Shown here one piece after another: positions 1-5,120 of a DNA stretch of 6,524 nt. Below the pieces are notes generated by a model. The model had not been told where the DNA came from and made no database searches. It saw only the letters and a program-made list of their open reading frames with translations. Each line of letters starts with the position of its first letter. The stretch's first letter is position 1. A program made the translations under genes and the position numbers. Where the stretch lies: the NCBI GenBank assembly GCA_008501575.1, contig QQUO01000015.1:1-6524 (forward strand), given 5' to 3'. The DNA is from Pseudomonadota bacterium. GTDB lineage: Bacteria > Pseudomonadota > Gammaproteobacteria > Xanthomonadales > Marinicellaceae.

Positions 1-1677
1 AGCGAACGAGAACGGGTACATTATGGTCCGCATGACCCACAGACTTCACGACATCTGTTTATCGAACAGGGATTGGTGGCACGACAGTTAAACACACGAC
101 TGGATTTTTACCGGCACAACAGCCGTTTAATGGCAGAAATCGAGGCCGAAGAAGATCGCCACCGCAAGCGAGATTTGTTGATTGAACCGGCGGCTTTATA
201 CCAGCTGTATGATGCCCGTATTCCTAACGGCATTTACGCCGAACCGCAACTGAAAAAATGGCTGAAAAATCAAACCGGGCAACCGCTGCATTTTAGTGCC
301 GAAGACTTCTATCAGAACCAGGCACAAACCCCGCAACAAGAACAATTTCCTGATCACATCCAAATCCGCCAGCTCGATATTCCCTTAAGTTATGTGTTTG
401 CCCCGGAACAAGAAGACGATGGCGTTACTGCTCATTTAAAACTGGCATGGCTCAATGCCCTGAACGCCAATGATTTTGAATATTTAGTGCCGGGCTTAAT
501 TCAGGAAAAAGTGGTGGCACTGATCAAAGGACTGCCGAAAAGTCTGCGACGGGGCTTAATTCCGGTCAATCATTATGCCGATATTATTGTCGAGCTGTTA
601 CAACATAACCAGGACTTCTACCAACAACTGGTGGCCATCGTCCGCCAGAAAAATGGTTTAGAAACCACGGTTGAAGAATGGCAAACCGTGGCACTGCCAC
701 CGCACCTGCGGTTTCGTTATGAAGTCAGTAATCGTAAAAATAAAATTGTTTACCAAGGCCGAAATTTTGCTGAGATGCAAGGCCAGCACCAACAGGCGGC
801 CAACATCAGTTTCCAAAAATCAGCCAGTGAAAACCGACAAATCAATGGTGCCAGTGATTGGGTGTTTGCAACCATCGAGCCGATGGTCACCCTTGATAAC
901 GGCCTGCCCGCCTATCCGGCGGTGGTGGATCAACAGGATGCCGTGGGTTTGCGCTTTTTCGAAACAGAAGAACAAGCTTTACAAGAGCACACCCAAGGCA
1001 TTAAACGACTGGTTCAGCTCAAATACCCGAAAATCACCAAACAATGCCAAAAAATCACCCCCAATCTAAAAGCCGCTCTGGCCTGGGACAGTCTCGGCAG
1101 TGATTACAGTCTGATAGATTCACTCATCGATGCCCGTCTGGAGGCCGTTATCTTCGCCACCGACCGTATTGACAATCAGCAGGCCTTTGATCAATTGGCC
1201 GAAGACTTATCTGCAAACCTTTATCGTGACGTTTACTCTTGGCTTGAACAGCTCAACACCGTGTTATTGGATTGGTACAAGGTTTGGCAAGCCATCGAGG
1301 AAAACAGTGAGCAGTTAACGGATGACAGCTACAGCGATATGATTCAAGAACTCGATTATCTTATCTACGACGGCTTTTTAAAAATCGTTTCATTCGAACA
1401 ACTCAAACACTACCCCCGCTACTTAGAAGCCCTGAGCATGCGACTGGAAACCGCCCTGCATTCCCCCCAAAAAGAAGCCGATAAACTCACTCAGCTATCT
1501 AAAGTGAGCGAACCATTCTATCAACTCTGCGAAGAAGCCCCGGTTTTTACCCGTGATCATCAGGAATACTTAATGACCCTGCAAGAATACCGCGTGTCGC
1601 TATTTGCTCAAAGCCTCGGAACCAAACAGAAAGTTTCAGCTAAAAGATTGAAGAATGAGTTTAAAAGTTTGTTTTGA
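1..1677 (+). CDS. hrpA: ATP-dependent RNA helicase HrpA, C-terminal part (5' partial)
   Basis: The reading frame is open from base 1, so the visible 558 residues are the C-terminal part of a longer protein; the first in-frame GTG (73) is not the true start. HrpA is a DEAH-box RNA helicase of about 1300 residues in E. coli, known there for mRNA processing and for resolving stalled ribosomes. The helicase core lies upstream of the window. The fragment opens with the end of the OB-fold region (RVHYGPHDP, then LFIEQGLV) and continues into the long HrpA-specific C-terminal region (DUF3418). Family landmarks include RRDLL-like KRDLL near residue 56, VPGL near residue 163, ALIKGLPKSLRRG just after it, and a terminal SLFAQSLGT followed by SAKRLKNEF. 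These align by eye with E. coli HrpA over the whole length, and the end is at the natural position. No frameshift is seen. An IS remnant begins immediately after the stop. Confidence 0.95.
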   Translation, partial: SERERVHYGPHDPQTSRHLFIEQGLVARQLNTRLDFYRHNSRLMAEIEAEEDRHRKRDLLIEPAALYQLYDARIPNGIYAEPQLKKWLKNQTGQPLHFSAEDFYQNQAQTPQQEQFPDHIQIRQLDIPLSYVFAPEQEDDGVTAHLKLAWLNALNANDFEYLVPGLIQEKVVALIKGLPKSLRRGLIPVNHYADIIVELLQHNQDFYQQLVAIVRQKNGLETTVEEWQTVALPPHLRFRYEVSNRKNKIVYQGRNFAEMQGQHQQAANISFQKSASENRQINGASDWVFATIEPMVTLDNGLPAYPAVVDQQDAVGLRFFETEEQALQEHTQGIKRLVQLKYPKITKQCQKITPNLKAALAWDSLGSDYSLIDSLIDARLEAVIFATDRIDNQQAFDQLAEDLSANLYRDVYSWLEQLNTVLLDWYKVWQAIEENSEQLTDDSYSDMIQELDYLIYDGFLKIVSFEQLKHYPRYLEALSMRLETALHSPQKEADKLTQLSKVSEPFYQLCEEAPVFTRDHQEYLMTLQEYRVSLFAQSLGTKQKVSAKRLKNEFKSLF

Positions 1678-1775
1678 TGTGGGGTTATAATCTCTGAGAA
1701 AACGACAAACAGGTTATGTAATTAATCGAGACATTCTTCAAAATCATTGGGCGTTTTATAGCCCAATAATTGATG
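1678..1775 (-). mobile_element. Remnant of the 3' end of an IS element (IS-A): transposase C-terminus plus flanking end
   Basis: On the minus strand, 1775 down to 1722 reads HQLLGYKTPNDFEECLD and then a TAA stop. This resembles the extreme C-terminus of IS3-family OrfB integrase-type transposases, where a motif of the type H(S/Q)xLGYxxPxEF precedes the stop. The remaining bases to 1678 would be the element's non-coding right end; a tip starting TGTGGGGTTATAATC directly after the hrpA stop is possible but unproven, because no partner repeat is present. Only about 18 codons of the transposase survive. At about 1775 the frame runs into the left tip of another element, which suggests a nested insertion. 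The 7-bp inverted repeat ATTGGGC/GCCCAAT (1746-1752 and 1761-1767) lies inside these codons. Family assignment rests on one short motif, and IS481- or IS30-like transposases are alternatives. Confidence 0.55.
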
Positions 1776-1796
1776 GGTAATCCCCCCAAAAAATAG

Positions 1797-1826
1797 CTGA
1801 CCTTGAAAGTAGGATTTTCTTATAAT
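1797..1826 (+). promoter_or_regulatory. Putative promoter inside the IS-B leader
   Basis: A perfect -10 box TATAAT lies at 1821-1826. A candidate -35 box CTGACC lies at 1797-1802 (4 of 6 matches to TTGACA), with an 18-base spacer. It sits upstream of the truncated orfA, as expected for an IS3-family transposase promoter. A better-looking TTGAAA at 1803-1808 is only 12 bases from the -10 and therefore unlikely to be the -35. If active, transcripts would run through the orfA remnant into the antisense strand of the ompA-like gene. Confidence 0.4.
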
Positions 1827-1845
1827 GAATTTTTAGGAGATTCAC

Positions 1846-2052
1846 AAGAAGACATCAAAATATTCAGACAGCCAATTACAGGCTATTATTAAACAAAACG
1901 AGTCAGGTGTACATGTGCCAGAACTTTGTCGCGAATACGTTATGAGCTTAGCCACATTTTACAAATGGCGAGCGAAATATGGTGGTATGGATGTGTCGCT
2001 GATGAAGCGAATGAAGGAGCTTGAGAAAGAAAATCGTCGCTTAAAAAAATTG
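1846..2052 (+). pseudogene. Truncated IS3-family transposase OrfA
   Basis: About 69 codons survive, beginning KKTSKYSDSQLQAIIKQ. This is the typical OrfA N-terminus, a helix-turn-helix of the type KK(S/T)xFxxxQIxxILK that would bind the element's ends. It continues through VPELCREYVMSLATFYKW (recognition helix plus the conserved F/Y-Y-x-W motif) and KYGGMD, to the leucine-zipper segment MKELEKENRRLKKL. After that Leu the reading frame enters the antisense of the ompA-like gene and becomes meaningless, stopping at 2212-2214. A Shine-Dalgarno AGGAG sits at 1835-1839, but no ATG follows at the proper distance: the codons before KK are ATT (1840) and CAC (1843), and TAG at 1834 closes the frame. 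Either ATT was the start or an ATG has been lost. The first GTG (1915) lies inside the HTH and is not a credible start. The gene is dead as a transposase because orfB is absent. Confidence 0.8.
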
Positions 2053-3027
2053 TTCCACCAATTCAACCCGTCTGTTTTTATCGCGACCTGCGTCACTGGT
2101 GTTGGAAAAAACCGGAACCAATGGACCCACGCCGTGGGCTTGCAAGCGGTCTGCTTGAATGCCGTAATCATTAATCAACGCCTCGCGGACGGCATGGGCA
2201 CGGTCGCTGGATAGTTTTTGATTATAGACAAAGGTGCCTTTTGAATCAGTATGGCCGACCACATAGAACATTTTATCTGGGTGATTGTTGAGATAGTCTG
2301 CAATCACTTTAAAAGCAGCTTTGGATTCAGGCTTAATGGTGGCTTTATCGAAATCAAAGACAATACCATTTAAGACAACCCGACCGTATTCTTCGATATC
2401 AGAACCCATGGCCTCGGCATCAATCACCACCAGACCGGTTTCAGCGGCTTCGACTTCGATGATGTCAATTAAGGTGCCAATGTAGTTTTTTGAATGTTGT
2501 TCAACAAAGATAAGCACATAAGCTGTTCCTACAGCCCGTTCTTTACTGGCAACGATGGCACCGGCGCCACCCGAAGAGGCTGTGCCTGAGAACATGGTAC
2601 CGACAGCGCCGGGTTTGGTTGCCGGATTAACGCGAAAAACCACTTCCATCCATTGTCTTGAACCGACTTCATTGCCTTTGCGATCAGCGAACATGCCTTC
2701 CCCCAGGATGGTAAAGCCTTCATTGTTAAGGGCATCGAGATAATTTTTATACACTTCAGCGTAGGATCTGTCTTGACCTTCGTATTTATAAAAGGTGCGG
2801 GTCACACGTCCCTCGGTTTCAATCCAATCAGCGATTTGTCGATAACCGGAGACTGGACCAACCGGTACTTGGTAAGGCTGATAATTTTCAATGTGTTGCC
2901 AGGCAATGACTTGTCCCGGATAGCGTTCAATCATCGGGTGTTCAATCACGCCATCGATATCTTGGGCGTTTATTAATGGCGTGAATAGAAAAATTAACAG
3001 AACAAGAGTGTTTTTTGCTTGAGTCAT
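2041..3027 (-). CDS. Secreted OmpA-domain (peptidoglycan-binding) protein with DUF4892-like N-terminal region
   Basis: The 328-residue product has a signal peptide: K5, a hydrophobic core at residues 8-19, and probable signal peptidase I cleavage after INA (residue 21). Residues 23-135 form a region resembling the DUF4892 domains found ahead of OmpA domains in gammaproteobacteria. A Gly/Ala/Ser-rich stretch (about 139-158) is followed by a beta-rich segment (about 167-203) and the OmpA C-terminal domain (about 214-325). That domain shows FDFDKATIKPES, the GHTDSKG loop with D261, NQKLSSDRAHAV with R276, and the closing GRDKNRRVELV. D261 and R276 match the pair that binds meso-diaminopimelate in OmpA-like domains, so the protein probably tethers the outer membrane or periplasm to peptidoglycan. 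No lipobox Cys is present. A weak Shine-Dalgarno (GAG at 3035-3037, 7 bases upstream) precedes the ATG. The last residues (FF) and the TAA come from the junction with the IS-B remnant. The gene converges on hrpA and has its own promoter. Confidence 0.85.
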   Translation of the reverse strand: MTQAKNTLVLLIFLFTPLINAQDIDGVIEHPMIERYPGQVIAWQHIENYQPYQVPVGPVSGYRQIADWIETEGRVTRTFYKYEGQDRSYAEVYKNYLDALNNEGFTILGEGMFADRKGNEVGSRQWMEVVFRVNPATKPGAVGTMFSGTASSGGAGAIVASKERAVGTAYVLIFVEQHSKNYIGTLIDIIEVEAAETGLVVIDAEAMGSDIEEYGRVVLNGIVFDFDKATIKPESKAAFKVIADYLNNHPDKMFYVVGHTDSKGTFVYNQKLSSDRAHAVREALINDYGIQADRLQAHGVGPLVPVFSNTSDAGRDKNRRVELVEQFF

Positions 3028-3053
3028 TATGGTTCTCGTTTTTTGATAAGTAG

Positions 3054-3083
3054 ATTATACAGATTTGATCTGTCCGGACACAA
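3054..3083 (-). promoter_or_regulatory. Sigma70-type promoter of the ompA-like gene with palindromic spacer
   Basis: Read on the minus strand, a perfect TATAAT occupies 3059-3054. A -35 candidate TTGTGT (3083-3078; only TTG matches the consensus) lies 18 bases upstream. Transcription would begin near 3047, giving a leader of about 20 bases before the ATG. The spacer contains two inverted repeats: CAGAT-TTG-ATCTG (3060-3072) and the perfect 10-base palindrome TGTCCGGACA (3071-3080). They could form a repressor or activator site overlapping the -35/-10 spacer. The -10 is convincing; the -35 is weak, which fits either an activated promoter or a misassigned -35. Confidence 0.5.
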
Positions 3084-3225
3084 TTGAAATTTATTCAACA
3101 ATAATGGCTTTAACACATTCAGCGTACCTGCTTGTTGAAGATGGAATTAAGCCGCCAAAAATTCGGGTTAAGTTATTGTTTATAGGGGTTAGGGTTAAAA
3201 TTATCTTTTTGTTGAATATGACAAT

Positions 3226-3444
3226 GGACAACTGGAGAGCTGTTATGGTTGTAATCATTTGTCTGGCTTCATTGGGGTTGTTGTAGTGAGCCAGGGTCGC
3301 CCGTAGCACGCCATGTTGTTTACATAATCCCGGGGTATCAATTAATGTCACGGCTTAAAATCGCCATAACGTATACCTAAACCTTGCTTGTTGGCTGATG
3401 TCCTGACTGCTGAGCTTCTTGCAATCAAAAGAGAGGGTCATCGT
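3226..3444 (-). pseudogene. Decayed C-terminal relic of a class V aminotransferase / cysteine desulfurase-like gene
   Basis: Three short segments in two minus-strand frames assemble into the C-terminus of a SufS-like class V aminotransferase. From 3444: TMTLSFDCKKLSSQDISQQ. Then, after a one-base shift near 3387-3393: KQGLGIRYGDFK. Then, after a second shift near 3352-3357 (an AAA reduced to AA would explain it): LIDTPGLCKQHGVLRATLAH, continuing YNNPNEARQMI. The order and spacing match the family pattern G(I/L)GIRxGDFYA...L...GVxRxSxxHYNTxEEV. The PLP-lysine region and everything upstream are absent, because only about 50 codons' worth of space remains before the hydrolase gene ends at 3511. 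Below 3226 the frame stays open to 3091 but shows no recognisable sequence. The relic fills most of the otherwise gene-free 3028-3510 stretch; I found no clear terminator there. The call rests on motif recognition without alignment. Confidence 0.55.
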
Positions 3445-3510
3445 ACATACGTTTTTTAGGACAGTATTGTCGGTTCGGACAACTCTAACATGAGACAGAT
3501 ACGATGGTCT

Positions 3511-4368
3511 TTAAGGCTTCGATAAAAATTCCAGAATACATTTGGCGACTGTATCAGCTTCAGTCATATGCAAGTGGTGGTTGCCTTTGAGTTTATCGAT
3601 GCGGTGAGGTTGTAAGGCTTCAATGCGTTGTTGCAGACTGGGAAAGTTCATGGCATAGGTGGCCGGGTCGGCTAATATGAGTTGCGTGGTCACCTCGATA
3701 TCCCTTAAGAATTCTTGAATTTGTTGCTCATCTAAGCGCACCAGGCTACTCAAGCGTAAGCGTTTATCGGTACGCCAATAATGACCTTGAATGGTTTTGC
3801 CAAGACCGCGTTCAATCATGGGTCTTAAGATATCCGCTGGCATCGGTGTGGCTTTTTGTCGGGCTTTAATGGCTTGATCTATGCTGGGATAATGGCGCTG
3901 GTGCTTTAAACTATGATTGCGCCATTCATCCAATGCATTGCGCAATTTAGCCGTGGCTTTGCCTTTTTGGTATGGTGGTATGGCGCCTAAATTTTCAATC
4001 AGCACCAGTTTATCCACTGCTTTAGGGTAGGCGGCCACATACATTGAGGCAATGGCGGCACCCATGGAGTGGGCCACCACGGTCAGGGGTTGCGGTAACT
4101 GGTCAAAGACCGGTTGAACATCCAATAAGTAATCAATAAAGGCATAGTTATGGCCAACGGCGCGGTGATGGGATTGACCATGACCGGGAAAATCGATGGC
4201 AATGACATGATAATCCTGCTCGGCCAATATCGGTGCCAACTGTGAAAAACTGGCGGCATTGTCCAGCCAGCCGTGTAAGGCCAAAATCAGATTGCTGTTG
4301 CCGGCGCCCCACTCGAGCGCCGCAATATCACCTGAGCGGGTGGCAAATGTAAGTTCCGAAGGGATCAT
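3511..4368 (-). CDS. Alpha/beta hydrolase (SERHL/Kraken-like serine hydrolase)
   Basis: The 285-residue product begins MIPSEL at the ATG that overlaps the uppP stop by four bases (ATGA, 4365-4368). An upstream in-frame start at 4422 would add 18 residues inside uppP and is unlikely. The fold signature is complete: oxyanion-hole HGWLDN (residues 32-37), DFPGHGQS (59-66), and the nucleophile elbow VAHSMG with Ser101. A lid-like helical region (about 133-222) is followed by a strand ending LILAD (Asp234) and the catalytic histidine segment GNHHLHM (His264/265). The GxHHxHM form and overall order resemble the SERHL/Kraken group of serine hydrolases, whose substrates are poorly known. The catalytic acid could be Asp234 or Glu125 after strand 6. 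No signal peptide is seen, so it is probably cytoplasmic. It is the last gene of the uppP operon and relies on translational coupling, since no strong Shine-Dalgarno precedes it. An esterase acting on a small acyl substrate is the safest reading. Confidence 0.88.
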   Translation of the reverse strand: MIPSELTFATRSGDIAALEWGAGNSNLILALHGWLDNAASFSQLAPILAEQDYHVIAIDFPGHGQSHHRAVGHNYAFIDYLLDVQPVFDQLPQPLTVVAHSMGAAIASMYVAAYPKAVDKLVLIENLGAIPPYQKGKATAKLRNALDEWRNHSLKHQRHYPSIDQAIKARQKATPMPADILRPMIERGLGKTIQGHYWRTDKRLRLSSLVRLDEQQIQEFLRDIEVTTQLILADPATYAMNFPSLQQRIEALQPHRIDKLKGNHHLHMTEADTVAKCILEFLSKP

Positions 4369-5120
4369 ATCAACACCACAAATAACAGTAAAGCCAAACC
4401 TAAACGGTATAGCATGAACCACACAAAATCAATACATTCAATAAATTTCATAAATAAAGCAATCACCAACCATGCAGTTAAAAAACTAAACAGCACCACC
4501 CAAAGGGCAGCGGCGGTGTCGATGGCAGTGGGTGTTTGATACCATTGTATGCCGGCATAAGCTGTCGCCATTAAAATGGTGGGAATGGCCAATAAGAAGC
4601 TAAAACGGGCTGCCATCGATTTGGATAAACCCAAGGCCATTCCGGCAGTTAAGGTAACGCCGGAGCGGGAAGCGCCCGGAATCAAAGCCAGACATTGGGC
4701 CAGACCAATAATGAGGGCTGATTTGCGATCCAATTCGGCTTGTTTTGCCAACCGCTGACTCCACCACAACAAAACACCGAAAACAGCACTGGCAATCGCA
4801 ATCACGAAGGCTGAACGACCCATGTCACTGACCCAACCGGCAAATAATAATCCAGCCACCACAATGGGTAAGGTGGCGATAATTAGCTGAATCAATAATT
4901 GTTTTTGGCGTCCTGACAATAACTGAATAATGTCATGGCGAAAATATATTAGCACTGCCAGTAAAGAGCCCAAATGGGCGGCGATATCAATCACCAAACC
5001 TTGATCTTGCCAGTCCCCCAAAAGTCCCACTAATATTAAGTGAGCAGAAGATGACACCGGCAAAAACTCGGTCAGACCCTGAATCAGAGCCAATAGCAAA
5101 GTATGCCAAAAATCAATCAT
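4365..5120 (-). CDS. uppP: Undecaprenyl-diphosphatase UppP (BacA family)
   Basis: This integral inner-membrane phosphatase converts undecaprenyl diphosphate to undecaprenyl phosphate, regenerating the lipid carrier for peptidoglycan and surface glycans; high dosage gives bacitracin resistance in other bacteria. The 251-residue product has both family signatures. The first is QGLTEFLPVSSSAHL (residues 14-28), with the (E/Q)xxxE pair Q14/E18, the serine cluster S23-S25 and H27. The second is PGASRSGVT (148-156), with R152. Several hydrophobic helices run throughout (about 42-60, 75-95, 104-120, 135-147, 170-185 and two at the C-terminus). It is somewhat shorter than the 273-residue E. coli protein, with both catalytic loops intact. 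Its ATG overlaps the stop of the upstream TPR gene (ATGA, 5117-5120), and its own TGA overlaps the start of the hydrolase in the same way. It is therefore translated from a polycistronic message whose promoter lies outside the window. Confidence 0.95.
   Translation of the reverse strand: MIDFWHTLLLALIQGLTEFLPVSSSAHLILVGLLGDWQDQGLVIDIAAHLGSLLAVLIYFRHDIIQLLSGRQKQLLIQLIIATLPIVVAGLLFAGWVSDMGRSAFVIAIASAVFGVLLWWSQRLAKQAELDRKSALIIGLAQCLALIPGASRSGVTLTAGMALGLSKSMAARFSFLLAIPTILMATAYAGIQWYQTPTAIDTAAALWVVLFSFLTAWLVIALFMKFIECIDFVWFMLYRLGLALLLFVVLI

Larger units (their letters stand above)
1774..2052 (+). mobile_element. Left-end remnant of an IS3-family insertion sequence (IS-B)
   Basis: The segment starts with a plausible IS3-type tip (TGGGTAATCCCCCC near 1774), continues through a short leader with promoter-like boxes and a Shine-Dalgarno AGGAG at 1835-1839, and ends inside orfA where the sequence switches to the antisense of the ompA-like gene. 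The roughly 65-70 bases between the tip and the orfA start is the usual IS3-family spacing. The rest of orfA, all of orfB and the right end are missing. Element IS-A lies directly to the left, so IS-B probably inserted into IS-A orfB, and a later deletion joined IS-B to the ompA-like gene. The exact tip is inferred and could be off by a few bases. Confidence 0.65.

Noticed and set aside
1746..1767. ATTGGGC/GCCCAAT hairpin after hrpA as a terminator
   Set aside because: The stem is 7 bp with an 8-base loop and has no T-run on either side; it lies inside the transposase tail codons.
2041..2052. A7 run in orfA as an IS3 programmed frameshift site
   Set aside because: It is in the leucine-zipper region, upstream of where orfA normally ends, and lacks the usual A6G pattern.
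2043..2063. AATTG/CAATT stem followed by T7 on the minus strand as the ompA-like terminator
   Set aside because: The 5-bp AT-rich stem overlaps the end of the coding sequence and the IS junction; too weak to call.
1915..2214. 99-residue plus-strand ORF as an intact gene
   Set aside because: Only its first 46 codons are OrfA; the rest is the antisense of the ompA-like gene, and the GTG start lies inside the helix-turn-helix.
3065..3286. 73-residue plus-strand ORF
   Set aside because: It is antisense to the aminotransferase relic, has no Shine-Dalgarno and no recognisable domain.
3091..3351. 86-residue minus-strand ORF as a functional small gene
   Set aside because: Its GTG start follows a frameshift within a recognisable relic, and its C-terminal half resembles nothing I know.
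3466..3481. TTGTC/GACAA inverted repeat downstream of the hydrolase gene as an operon terminator
   Set aside because: The stem is 5 bp and no U-tract follows on the minus strand.
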